Below, one piece after another: positions 15,874-23,575 of a stretch of DNA of 40,997 nt. Source of the DNA: Rhodospirillaceae bacterium. GTDB taxonomy: Bacteria; Pseudomonadota; Alphaproteobacteria; Bin65. Where the stretch lies: the NCBI GenBank assembly GCA_028819475.1, contig JAPPLJ010000035.1, positions 1 through 40,997 of the forward strand, written 5' to 3'. The position numbers were made by a program, and so were the translations under genes. The first letter of the stretch is position 1, and every line of letters begins with the position of its first letter. The notes under the pieces were generated by a model. It searched no databases. It had not been told where the DNA came from and saw only the letters and a list, made by a program, of their open reading frames with translations.

Positions 15874-16533
15874 CTAGCGCCCGGAATCGCGCCGGTGGAA
15901 ACGCCAGCGCGCCGTCCGCATCTCCTTGCGGCTGACGGCGCCGTCGCCGTCGCCGTCGAGGCGCAGGAAGATCATCCGGCCGAGCGTATCGAATTCGGCG
16001 CGGGTCACCTTGCCGTCGCCGTTCAGGTCCATACGCTCTTCCGGCCGGCGGCCGCGCCGGTCGCGCCAGCGCCGGGGATGCTTGCCGTATTTGCCGCGGC
16101 CGTCGCCATGGAACGCGCCCATGCGGCCGCGGAACTTCTCGAAAGCCGCATCGAATTCCGCCTTGTCGACCGCGCCGTCCTTGCTGGTGTCGATCCGGGC
16201 GAAGGCCGCCTTGCGCCGGGCGACAAATTCCTCGGCGCCGACCTTGCCGTCGCCGTCGGCGTCGAGCGCCTTGAAGCGGGCGTCGCGGACGCGCGACGGC
16301 CAGGTGCGCTTCCAGGCGCGCATTTCCGAGACTTCGAGCGCGCCGTCCTTGTTGGTGTCGATCCCGGCGAACCGGGCGGTGCGCGCGGCGGCGAATTCGG
16401 CCTGGGTGACCTTGCCGTCCTTGTTGGCGTCGGCCCGGTCGAACATGCGCAGGCCGCGGTGGGCGTTGGCGGGGGCGGCAACGGCGGTCAGGCCGACGGC
16501 GGCGGCGGCGAGCAGGAGGGGAAGGGGTTTCAT
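15874..16533 (-). CDS. Exported protein with six EF-hand calcium-binding loops
   Basis: A 219-residue protein with a signal peptide (LPLLLAAAAVGLTAVAAPANA, residues 4-24). Six canonical 12-residue loops follow the DxDxDGxhxxxE pattern: 35-46, 59-70, 91-102, 115-126, 169-180 and 193-204, for example DADGDGKVGAEE. They come as pairs separated by basic stretches, including an Arg-rich linker near 154-163. It should bind several Ca2+ ions in the periplasm. It precedes, in the same direction, the ECF sigma, anti-sigma and metal-sensor-like genes, so it may be part of that signalling unit or its output. The loops are complete; function beyond calcium binding is unknown. Confidence 0.88.
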   Translation of the reverse strand: MKPLPLLLAAAAVGLTAVAAPANAHRGLRMFDRADANKDGKVTQAEFAAARTARFAGIDTNKDGALEVSEMRAWKRTWPSRVRDARFKALDADGDGKVGAEEFVARRKAAFARIDTSKDGAVDKAEFDAAFEKFRGRMGAFHGDGRGKYGKHPRRWRDRRGRRPEERMDLNGDGKVTRAEFDTLGRMIFLRLDGDGDGAVSRKEMRTARWRFHRRDSGR

Positions 16534-16663
16534 GGCGAGAATTTCTCCGGTTTGGCACTGGTTTCGTGGACCGGGATGTCGACAACCCTCGAATTCCGAA
16601 ACGCAGCGGGCCGGCGGTTCCGTCGCCGGTTCCGTATCCCAAGGATCGATTCAGCGGACCGAT

Positions 16664-17422
16664 TCAGCGCGGCCGCAGGGCGAAGTGTAGCGGCCGGCGG
16701 GGCGGGGCGGCAATCTCCCCGGCAATCTCGAGCGCCAGTTTCGCCTTCACGGCATCGCCGAAGCTGCGGAATCCGCGCGCCACGACGATGAAGGAGCCGG
16801 GCCCGCCGATCACCCGCTCGAAATAATACCGGTCCATGTCCTTGGGCGGCGGCAGGCCCCAAGGGTTGGGCCGGTCGTTCACGATCGGCAGGCCGTTGAT
16901 CGTCACCCCGGCCTTGAGCGCCCGGGCCCGCGCCGGCTCCAGCAGGCCGCCATTGTTGTTCTTGCCGTCGCCGGAAATGTCGAGAACCTTGCGCACCCCG
17001 CGATGGGGATTGGTTCCGAACAGGCCGAGGGCAAAATCGATGGCGGCGCTGATCGAGGTCCAGCGTTCGGTCGTGACCGGATGCGCGGCAACCGCCGCGG
17101 CGAAGGCCCTGGCCGAGGCCATGTCGCGCACGACCGTCCAGCCGGCGACAACATTCTGATAATGCGCCCCGGCCCATTCCATATAGGTGACGGCGATCCG
17201 GCGCCGCTCGCCGCTCGTGATCGCCGCGACGACCCGAGGGTCGACCAGCGCCTGCAGGTAACCCTGGCGCTGGAGCCGGGCCTCGACGTGGTCGACGCTG
17301 CCGGAGATATCGACGGCGAGGACGAGTTCGAGATCGACGTCTTCGGCGAACGCCGGCGCCGACAGGCCCGCCGCCGGCAACAGGCCGGCAAGGACGGCCA
17401 GGCAGCGGCCGGCGCGCCCCAT
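16664..17422 (-). CDS. DUF1194 (VWA-like) exported protein
   Basis: A 252-residue protein with a signal peptide (CLAVLAGLLPAAGLSAPAFA, about residues 7-26) and a von Willebrand A-like domain of the DUF1194 family. LVLAVDISGSVDHVEA carries the MIDAS-type DxSxS, and VLDISGDGKNNNGGL holds the further metal-loop Asp. The end YYFERVIGGPGSFIVVARGFRSFGDAVKAKL is a family landmark. The ATG at 17422 is 2 bp after the msrP stop, so the genes are probably co-transcribed and perhaps coupled. Longer upstream reading is only the shadow of msrP. The biochemical role of DUF1194 proteins is not known to me. Confidence 0.9.
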   Translation of the reverse strand: MGRAGRCLAVLAGLLPAAGLSAPAFAEDVDLELVLAVDISGSVDHVEARLQRQGYLQALVDPRVVAAITSGERRRIAVTYMEWAGAHYQNVVAGWTVVRDMASARAFAAAVAAHPVTTERWTSISAAIDFALGLFGTNPHRGVRKVLDISGDGKNNNGGLLEPARARALKAGVTINGLPIVNDRPNPWGLPPPKDMDRYYFERVIGGPGSFIVVARGFRSFGDAVKAKLALEIAGEIAAPPRRPLHFALRPR

Positions 17423-17424
17423 CG

Positions 17425-18393
17425 CTACCGGAACAGCACCTCGCCCTTCAGGTTGGCGTACATCGCGGCGACATAGTCGCCGTAGCCGTTCCAGGGCTTG
17501 GTGGGGATGCGTTCGCCGGTGCCGATGTCGCGCTCGCTCGCCTGGCTCCAGCGCGGATGCGGCACCTTGGGATTGACGTTGGCCCAGAAGCCGTATTCGC
17601 GGCCCTGGAGCTTTTCCCAGAAGCTGACCGGGCGCTTGTCGGTAAAGTGGAAGCGCACGATCGACTTGACGTGCTTGAAGCCGTATTTCCACGGCACGGC
17701 GAGGCGCAGCGGCGCGCCGTTCTGCTTCGGCACCGGCTTGCCGTAGAGGCCGGTCACGATGAAGGACAGTTCGTTGACCGCCTCGAACATCGTCAGCCCC
17801 TCGGTATAAGGCCAGGGATACCAGATCTGGCGCTGGCCCGGCGCGACCTTCGGATTCTTGAAGGTCTGCATGACGAGGTATTTCGCGCTGCCCAGCGGCC
17901 GGGCAAGATCGACCAGCGCCTTGAGCGGAAAGCCGGACCACGGCACCACCATGGACCAGGCCTCGACGCAGCGGTGGGCGTAGACCCGCTCCTCCAGCGG
18001 CATTTTCTTCAGCAGGTCGTCGATATCGATCTTCATCGGCTTCTCGACCGCGCCGTCGATCGCGACCGTCCAGGGCCGTGTTTCCAGCCGCTGCGCCACC
18101 GGCGAGATCTGCTTGTGCGAGCCGAATTCGTAGAAATTGTTGTAGGTCGTCGCGATCCGCTCCGGCGTCAGCCCCCGGTCGACCGTGTATTTCGGGTTGC
18201 GCTTGACCGGATAGAGGCCGGCGCTCGGGTCGGCGGCCGCGAACGCGCTGCCGGCGCCGAGCAGGGGCGCCGAGGCGGCCAGGATCGGCCCGGCGGCCAG
18301 GGTCTTCGCGAGGGCGCGGCGCTGCAGGAAAAAGCTCTCGGGCGTTGCGCGGTGTTCGGGAATGTCCCATCCGCGGCGGCGATGAACGAACAT
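17425..18393 (-). CDS. msrP: Protein-methionine-sulfoxide reductase, molybdopterin catalytic subunit
   Basis: A 322-residue periplasmic enzyme of the sulfite-oxidase fold that reduces methionine sulfoxide in envelope proteins. A Tat signal is visible (QRRALAKTLAAGPILAASA, Arg25-Arg26). The molybdenum-ligand cysteine is Cys142 in YAHRCVEAWSMVVPW. NNFYEFGSHK, QIWYPWPYTEGLTMFEA and NGAPLRLAVPWKYGFKHVKSIV are family landmarks, and the length is normal. The heme membrane partner MsrQ usually lies directly downstream; here a DUF1194 gene occupies that place and no msrQ is in the window. Electron supply must come from elsewhere. Confidence 0.95.
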   Translation of the reverse strand: MFVHRRRGWDIPEHRATPESFFLQRRALAKTLAAGPILAASAPLLGAGSAFAAADPSAGLYPVKRNPKYTVDRGLTPERIATTYNNFYEFGSHKQISPVAQRLETRPWTVAIDGAVEKPMKIDIDDLLKKMPLEERVYAHRCVEAWSMVVPWSGFPLKALVDLARPLGSAKYLVMQTFKNPKVAPGQRQIWYPWPYTEGLTMFEAVNELSFIVTGLYGKPVPKQNGAPLRLAVPWKYGFKHVKSIVRFHFTDKRPVSFWEKLQGREYGFWANVNPKVPHPRWSQASERDIGTGERIPTKPWNGYGDYVAAMYANLKGEVLFR

Positions 18394-18725
18394 GGGTCGT
18401 GTATCCTCGGAAATTCGCGCGGCGCGAACGCCGCGGTTTCGTTGAGCCTACACCTAGGGACGGTTCGGTTTCACGACAATTCAACGCTCCGTCAGAAACG
18501 GTGAGCGCCATACTTCCGCGGCGGGGCCCCTCCTGCGGGATCTTCGAAACCGGTGCCGCCGCGGTCTGTCTGGACGAGGGGCGATCCGGTGCATGCTGCC
18601 GACACCGCCCGCCGGATCGGCCGTGCGGTGTTCTGCGCAATGACAGGGACCGGCCGGCTTGCCACACCGGCGGCGGGCGCGGATGCGACGGCGCAGGCGA
18701 ATCTGCGCAGCGAGGAGGGGCGGCG
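18394..18725. other. Intergenic region between msrP and the YqaA-like gene
   Basis: This 332-bp region separates two divergent genes and should contain both promoters. I see no convincing gene, repeat or terminator in it. The last 20 bp carry GAGGAGGGGCGGC, the ribosome binding site for the GTG start at 18726. Confidence 0.4.
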
Positions 18726-19307
18726 GTGCTCAAGGGGCTGTATGGCTGGGCAATGGCGAAGGCGGCGCACCCGCACGCCTTCGCGTGGCTCGTCGCCTTC
18801 GCCTTCGCCGAGGCGACCTTCTTTCCGCTGCCCGCCGATGTCCTGCTGATCCCGATGATTCTGGCGGTGCGCAGCCGGGCCTGGATCCTGGCTGCGGCCT
18901 GCACGGCGGCGTCGGTCGTCGGCGGCTGCCTGGGCTGGGCGATCGGCTTTTTCGCCTTCGAGGAAATCGGCCGGCCCCTGCTCGAACTCTACGGCGCCAT
19001 GGACAAGATGGCCGTCGTCAAGGCGGAGTACGAGAAATACGACGAATTGTTCGTCGCCATCGGCGCGCTCACCCCGGTGCCCTACAAGGTGGTGACCGTG
19101 TCCAGCGGGTTCTTCCAGATGGACCCGTTCGCTTTCACCGCCGTATCGCTGATCGGCCGCGGGGTCCGCTTCTTCGCCGTGGCCGGGGCCGTATACCTGC
19201 TGGGTCCGATGGCGGAAAAGCTGGTGCGCCGCAACCTCAAGCTCGCCTTCGCGGTCTTCCTGGCGTTCTTCGTCGGCGGCATCGTGCTGATCGGATGGGT
19301 GCTGTGA
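18726..19307 (+). CDS. YqaA/DedA-like (SNARE-associated) inner-membrane protein
   Basis: A 193-residue multi-spanning membrane protein. The start is GTG 18726 with a strong GAGGAGGGG just upstream. EATFFPLPADVLLIPMILA near the N-terminus and GALTPVPYKVVTVSSGFFQM in the middle are the paired re-entrant-loop motifs of the YqaA branch of the DedA superfamily. SLIGRGVRFFAVAGAVYLLG is the conserved Arg-containing C-terminal segment. The superfamily moves phospholipids or supports membrane homeostasis. It stands alone, divergent from msrP. Confidence 0.87.
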   Translation: MLKGLYGWAMAKAAHPHAFAWLVAFAFAEATFFPLPADVLLIPMILAVRSRAWILAAACTAASVVGGCLGWAIGFFAFEEIGRPLLELYGAMDKMAVVKAEYEKYDELFVAIGALTPVPYKVVTVSSGFFQMDPFAFTAVSLIGRGVRFFAVAGAVYLLGPMAEKLVRRNLKLAFAVFLAFFVGGIVLIGWVL

Positions 19308-19449
19308 GAATTCCGGCCCGGTCGGCGGCAACCGGAGCACCCGCTACCGGCCGAACCGCTCCTCCGGTCCGGTTCCGCCCCCAGGGGCTTCACGGCAGCG
19401 GGCCGCGTTCGTATAACCGGGCGGCCTGTCCGGTCCGGAGATTGCCGCC

Positions 19450-20085
19450 ATGAAATTCTACGATTGCTCCACCGCGCCCTCGCCGCGCCGCGCCCGCATC
19501 GCCCTGGCCGAGAAGGGCCTGCTGGACGAAGTCGAGGTCGTTGAGGTCAACCTGCGCGAAGGCGAACAGCGCAAGCCCGAATTCGCCGCCATCAATCCGT
19601 ATCTCACCGTGCCGGTCCTGGAGCTGGACGACGGCCGGCGCATCGCCTCCTCGACTGGCATCTTCCACTATCTCGAGGCCGCCGTGCCCGAACCGCCGCT
19701 GATGGGCCGGACGCCGGCCGAGAAGGGCCTGGTCGGCGACCTCGAATGGCGCATCGAGATGGACGGCTTCATGGCGATCGGCGAATGCCTGCGCAACACG
19801 GCCAGGGGGATGGCCGGGCGCGCGCTGACCGGCAGGCACGGTTACGAGCAGATCCCGGAACTGGGCGCCCGGGGGCGGCAGCGCATCGAGCGCTTCTTCG
19901 AGGATTTCGACGATCTGGTCGGCGACAGGCGCTTCCTGGCCGGCGACGACTACACCATCGCCGACATCACCGCCCTGGTGACGGTCGACTTCGCCAAGTG
20001 GATCAAGGTGAGCCTGCCGGAGGACGCCGCCAATGCGCAGCGCTGGTACGCCGAGGTGTCGGGCCGGCCCAGCGCTGGACGATAA
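19450..20085 (+). CDS. Glutathione S-transferase family protein
   Basis: A 211-residue GST-fold protein. The thioredoxin-like domain has MKFYDCSTAPSPRRARIALA, with Ser/Thr before PSPRR rather than a cysteine as likely catalytic or glutathione contact. NPYLTVPVLELDDG supplies the cis-Pro and RIASSTGIFHYLE the gamma-Glu site. The helical domain ends with FLAGDDYTIADITALVTVDF. It is not closely similar to the GST at 8029. The stop codon lies in the first copy of a 14-bp tandem repeat (20081-20122), so the last residues (SGRPSAGR) may have been altered by repeat growth. Confidence 0.9.
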   Translation: MKFYDCSTAPSPRRARIALAEKGLLDEVEVVEVNLREGEQRKPEFAAINPYLTVPVLELDDGRRIASSTGIFHYLEAAVPEPPLMGRTPAEKGLVGDLEWRIEMDGFMAIGECLRNTARGMAGRALTGRHGYEQIPELGARGRQRIERFFEDFDDLVGDRRFLAGDDYTIADITALVTVDFAKWIKVSLPEDAANAQRWYAEVSGRPSAGR

Positions 20086-20122
20086 GCGCCGGAAGATAAG
20101 CGCTGGAAGATAAGCGCCGGGC
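20081..20122 (+). repeat. 14-bp tandem repeat overlapping the GST stop codon (3 copies)
   Basis: GATAAGCGCCGGAA (20081-20094), GATAAGCGCTGGAA (20095-20108) and GATAAGCGCCGGGC (20109-20122) are consecutive copies. Each contains a TAA in a different frame because 14 is not a multiple of three. The preceding AGCGCTGGAC (20071-20080) looks like a degenerate fourth copy inside the gene. Confidence 0.8.
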
Positions 20123-20173
20123 GGTAGGCGCGGAAAGCCGCCGCCGGAAACCGGGACGGAAGGCCGGGCCGCC

Positions 20174-22672
20174 TCAGTCGTCGCCGAAGAAGCTGCCGGC
20201 TTTCGGCGGCGCTTTCTGAGTCCGGGCGGCCCGCGGGGCCGGCGAAACGCGATCCTTCTTCGCGCTGCGGCGCACGGCCGGGCGCGGCGCCGCCGGCAGG
20301 ACCGGGCCGTCGAAGAAAGCGCCCGGGCGCACCGCGTCTTCGACATCTTTCTCCCGGCGGGCGGGCTGTGCGGCCTTCCGGGCGGCCTGTTTCGGGGCAA
20401 CCTGTCTGGAACCGGACCGTTTGGAAGCGGCCGGTTTGGCGGCAGACGGTTTGGATTCGCCCCGTTTCGATTTGGCCTGTTCGGATTTGGCCTGTTCGGA
20501 TTTGGCCTGTTCGGATTTGGCCTGTTCGGATTTGGCGGGGGCCGCTGCCGGTTTCTTCGATCCGTTGCCGGCCTTGTCGCGCGCCGCGCCCGCCGCCTTC
20601 TTTTTCTTCTTCTTTGCCGCCTTCGCGGTTCTCCGGGCCGGCTTTTCGGCGGCGGCAGCCGGCTTTTCCCTCTCCGCACGGCCGGGGCCGAGATCGACGG
20701 GCGCAGGGCGGATGATCCAGGCGTCCGGATCGGCCGGTTCCGCCGGCGGCGCGGCGGCCGGGGCCGGCACGGCGCCCGGCGCGGTCTCTTCGGCGCTGCC
20801 GAGCGATGCAAGGTCGATCGGCGCAGGGCGGGAAATCCAGGCGTCCGGGTCGGCAGCGGCTTCTGTCTGCTGCCGCGCTTCCCGGGCGCGGGCCGGCCCG
20901 AGGTCGACCGGCGGCGGCCGGACGATCCAGGCGTCGGGATCGTGAACCGGGGCCGCGGACCCGCCTGCGCCGGCGGCGCCGGAAGCGCCCGCCGCCGCAA
21001 GGTCGATCGGCGCGGGGCGGGCAATCCAGGCGTCCGGATCGGCCGCGGCCGCTGCGTGGCGGGCGGCATCGGAGCGGACCGGCGTCAGGTCGACCGGTGC
21101 GGGCCGGGCGATCCAGCCGTCCGGGTCGTCCGCGGCCGCTGTTGCTTGGTGGGCGGCGCCGGACCGGACCGGCGTCAGGTCGATCGGCTGCGGCCGGGCG
21201 AGAGAGGATTCGAAGGCTTCGGTCTCGGCGCGCGACGCGCCGGCCTGCGGCGCTTCCCGTTTGGGCGCGGCGGCCCGGCGAACGATATCCGGTTGCACCA
21301 TTTCCACGGCCTCCAGAGACATGGGTTTGTAGGTCGCCCGCTCATAGGCCCAGGTGGGCGGATAGGGCTTGGTGGCGTCGAAACCGACCTTCGGGCCGAG
21401 ATAGTCCGGGAAAGACGGGTTGAGCCCGTGGCCGAAGGATTCGTCGATGGTGACGATGCCCTTCGTCGGGTCGAGCCGCGTCGCCATCGCCCATTCGACG
21501 TCCTGGGCGCTGCGCAGGTCGACATCGTCGTCGACGATCGTCACCATCTTGAGCGGCGGGAAGGCGGAGAAGGCGGCGAGGATCGCCTGTTTCGACCAGC
21601 CCTGGCGCTTCTGGGCGAGCTGGACGACGCAGTGATAGAAGCCGCCGCCGCCGTGGCTCATATAGACGTCGGTGACGCCGGGCACCTGCTTCTGCAGCAG
21701 TTGCAGGATGTTGGCTTCGCCGAGCAGGCCGACGGAATTCCACACCTCGACGCCCGACAGGATGGTCTGGAACACCGGCTGCGCCCGCCGGTGGATCTTG
21801 CGGACATGGACGACCGGCCGCGGCGCCACGGTGGCATAGTAGCCGGTGACCTCGGCAAACGGCCCCTCGTCCGCGACCTCGCCGGGCGCCATCTCGCACT
21901 CCAGCGCCCACATGGCGTGGGCGACCATGTCGTCGTGGCCGTTCGAGGCCTTGACCAGTTCGAGCGGCGCGCCGTGGAAGGCGCTGGCGATGCCGAGCTC
22001 GTCGGAATCCGCCGGGGCGGCCTCGGCCGGCGCGGCGGCGGCGAAGTGCAGGCCGGGGCCGACGCCGCAGTTGAGCGTGAAGGTCAGCGTCTCGCCGCGC
22101 GCTTCCGCCTTCTCCAGATAGAGTTCCAGATGCCGGCCGGCGTCGATGTTGACGTGCATCCGGTCCTTGGCGACGACCTGGAAGCGCTGGATCGAGGCGT
22201 TGCGCACGCCGGTTTCGGGATCCTTCGCGATCACCACGGCGGCGTCGAAATAAGGACCGCCGTCCTTCTCGGCATGGATCGGGATCGGCATCCGGGCGAG
22301 GTCGACATCCGGTTCCGTCACGTCGAGCACCGGGCCGGACGGCACGGTCACGGGATCGACCGGCGCCTGCTGCCATTGGCGGATGCAGTCGGAGACATAT
22401 TGCGGCAGCGTCCGCTCCTCGCGCCGCAGCAGGTCGGCCAACAGCTCGCGCGACCAGTAGAGGCCGGTCAGCACCGGCCATTCGTGGCCGGCGACATTCT
22501 CGAACAGAAGGGCGCGAGGCTGGCTCTCGAGCTCGGCGGCGAGGCCGGCCAGATCGTGCTTGAGATCGACGCTGCTGCCGATGCGGGCAAGCCGCCCGCT
22601 GCGCTCCAGATCCTCGACGATCAGCGCAAGATCGTGAATGTGGGTTGCCGCCATCGCCCCGCCATTTCGCAC
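20174..22672 (-). CDS. UbiD-family prFMN decarboxylase with long repetitive C-terminal tail
   Basis: An 832-residue protein; ordinary UbiD proteins have about 450-510. Residues 1-460 are a complete UbiD domain that uses prenylated FMN to (de)carboxylate unsaturated or aromatic acids. The catalytic Arg163 (NASIQRFQV) and Glu269/Glu274 (DEGPFAEVTGYY) are intact. After about residue 480 the chain is low-complexity and repetitive: six RPxPxDL units, five with the full DPDxWIxRPxPxDL form (516, 545, 578, 608, 648); a lysine run at 687-692; (KSEQA)4 at 714-733; a basic Ala/Lys region; and two FF motifs, PGAFFDGP (783-790) and AGSFFGDD at the very end. The frame is unbroken. ATG 22672 is used; ATG 22654 is equally possible. 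The UbiX gene lies 150 bp upstream, in the same direction. The substrate is unknown. Confidence 0.9.
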   Translation of the reverse strand: MRNGGAMAATHIHDLALIVEDLERSGRLARIGSSVDLKHDLAGLAAELESQPRALLFENVAGHEWPVLTGLYWSRELLADLLRREERTLPQYVSDCIRQWQQAPVDPVTVPSGPVLDVTEPDVDLARMPIPIHAEKDGGPYFDAAVVIAKDPETGVRNASIQRFQVVAKDRMHVNIDAGRHLELYLEKAEARGETLTFTLNCGVGPGLHFAAAAPAEAAPADSDELGIASAFHGAPLELVKASNGHDDMVAHAMWALECEMAPGEVADEGPFAEVTGYYATVAPRPVVHVRKIHRRAQPVFQTILSGVEVWNSVGLLGEANILQLLQKQVPGVTDVYMSHGGGGFYHCVVQLAQKRQGWSKQAILAAFSAFPPLKMVTIVDDDVDLRSAQDVEWAMATRLDPTKGIVTIDESFGHGLNPSFPDYLGPKVGFDATKPYPPTWAYERATYKPMSLEAVEMVQPDIVRRAAAPKREAPQAGASRAETEAFESSLARPQPIDLTPVRSGAAHQATAAADDPDGWIARPAPVDLTPVRSDAARHAAAAADPDAWIARPAPIDLAAAGASGAAGAGGSAAPVHDPDAWIVRPPPVDLGPARAREARQQTEAAADPDAWISRPAPIDLASLGSAEETAPGAVPAPAAAPPAEPADPDAWIIRPAPVDLGPGRAEREKPAAAAEKPARRTAKAAKKKKKKAAGAARDKAGNGSKKPAAAPAKSEQAKSEQAKSEQAKSEQAKSKRGESKPSAAKPAASKRSGSRQVAPKQAARKAAQPARREKDVEDAVRPGAFFDGPVLPAAPRPAVRRSAKKDRVSPAPRAARTQKAPPKAGSFFGDD
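20474..20533 (-). repeat. 15-bp tandem repeat encoding (KSEQA)4 in the UbiD tail
   Basis: Four consecutive near-perfect 15-bp copies, read on the plus strand as repeats of GCCTGTTCGGATTTG, encode KSEQA four times in frame (residues 714-733). Flanking DNA has related shorter pieces (GGTTTGG, CCCGTTTCGATTTGG), suggesting expansion by slippage. Confidence 0.85.
20690..21208 (-). repeat. Six-fold protein-motif repeat array in the UbiD tail
   Basis: Residues 489-661 carry six units spaced about 27-40 residues apart. The core is DPDxWIxRPxPxDL; the first unit is degenerate (LARPQPIDL). Linkers between them are Ala-rich and variable in length, while the 14-residue core is conserved, including Trp, Arg and the DL pair. 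Confidence 0.9.
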
Positions 22673-22824
22673 GCCACCGGCTTGTTTCCGACCGGTTTCC
22701 GGGTGGCTCTGTCTGGCGCCTTGCGGCGCATCCCTCGATCAGCGGTCCCTCTTCCGACGAATTGCCGCACCGGTCAAGGCGGGAAACGGCGCATCCCTCG
22801 ATCGGAATGGCGCCGGACCGCCCG

Positions 22825-23469
22825 TCAGGCTTCGCCGGATTTCCGGGCCGGTTTGCCGACGCCGCCGGCCGCCGCCGGTTCGCCCCAGCGCTTGACCAGG
22901 CCGAGATCGAAGCCGAACAGGTCGAGCGCCCGGCCGACCGTCTGGTTGACGATATCGTCGACGGTCTCCGGCCGCTGGTAGAAGGCCGGCACCGGCGGCG
23001 CGACGATCGCGCCCATCTCCGACAGCCGCGTCATGGTGCGCAGATGGCCGGTGTGGAGCGGCGTCTCGCGCACCAGCAGGACGAGCCGGCGGCGTTCCTT
23101 GAGCACGACATCGGCGGCCCGGGTCATCAGGCTGGCCGTCGTCCCGGCCGCGATCTCCGACATGGTGCGCACCGAGCAAGGGGCGATGATCATGCCCTCG
23201 GTGCGGAACGAGCCCGACGAGATCGCCGCGCCGATATCGTGGACCGGGTGGACGACGTCGGCGAGCGCGCGGATATCCGCCACCTTGGCCGTCATCTCGT
23301 AGGCCAGCGTGACCTCGGCGGACTTCGTCATCACGAGATGGGTTTCCACCCCGGTGCCGCGCAGCGCCTCCAGCACCCGCACGCCGTAGACGATGCCCGA
23401 CGCGCCGCTGAGACCGACGATCAGCCGCCTGCCGGCGTTCTGCCCCGGGCCTTTTCCCGTGCCGCTCAT
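22825..23469 (-). CDS. ubiX: Flavin prenyltransferase, UbiX family
   Basis: A 214-residue UbiX/Pad1-type enzyme that attaches dimethylallyl phosphate to FMN to make the prenylated FMN needed by UbiD. RRLIVGLSGASGIVYGVRVLE is the N-terminal FMN loop, APCSVRTMSEIAAG holds the conserved Ser/Thr and flavin contacts, and RRLVLLVRETPLHTGHLRTM the phosphate-binding Arg/Glu segment. The start at 23469 (MSGTGKG) is chosen because upstream residues are poorly conserved; ATGs at 23481 and 23505 are alternatives. It lies upstream of the UbiD-family gene, and the pair is likely an operon with cofactor synthase first. Confidence 0.92.
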   Translation of the reverse strand: MSGTGKGPGQNAGRRLIVGLSGASGIVYGVRVLEALRGTGVETHLVMTKSAEVTLAYEMTAKVADIRALADVVHPVHDIGAAISSGSFRTEGMIIAPCSVRTMSEIAAGTTASLMTRAADVVLKERRRLVLLVRETPLHTGHLRTMTRLSEMGAIVAPPVPAFYQRPETVDDIVNQTVGRALDLFGFDLGLVKRWGEPAAAGGVGKPARKSGEA

Positions 23470-23575
23470 GGCCGCGACCATAGCGACGGCCCGCCCCGGC
23501 GGCAACGCAGTCGGGCGCCAATCGACGGTCGCTTGATTCCGCGCGATGCCGTTCCCGATCGCTCGACCGTCGGAT

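Noticed and set aside
17423..18904. Long upstream extension of the DUF1194 frame
   Set aside because: It overlaps the entire msrP gene in another frame; the signal peptide begins at 17422.
20474..20533. Frameshifted or broken end of UbiD
   Set aside because: The frame is open without interruption through the tail and the repeat units keep reading frame, so this is a real extension rather than a read-through artefact as far as sequence shows.
20690..21208. Repeat array as a CRISPR
   Set aside because: The periodicity is at protein level with variable spacing, the DNA units are in frame within a coding region, and no cas gene is present.
20942..22981. 679-codon plus-strand open frame opposite the UbiD gene
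   Set aside because: Antisense shadow of the UbiD domain and tail; no family motif, and the UbiD strand has catalytic residues and an upstream UbiX partner.
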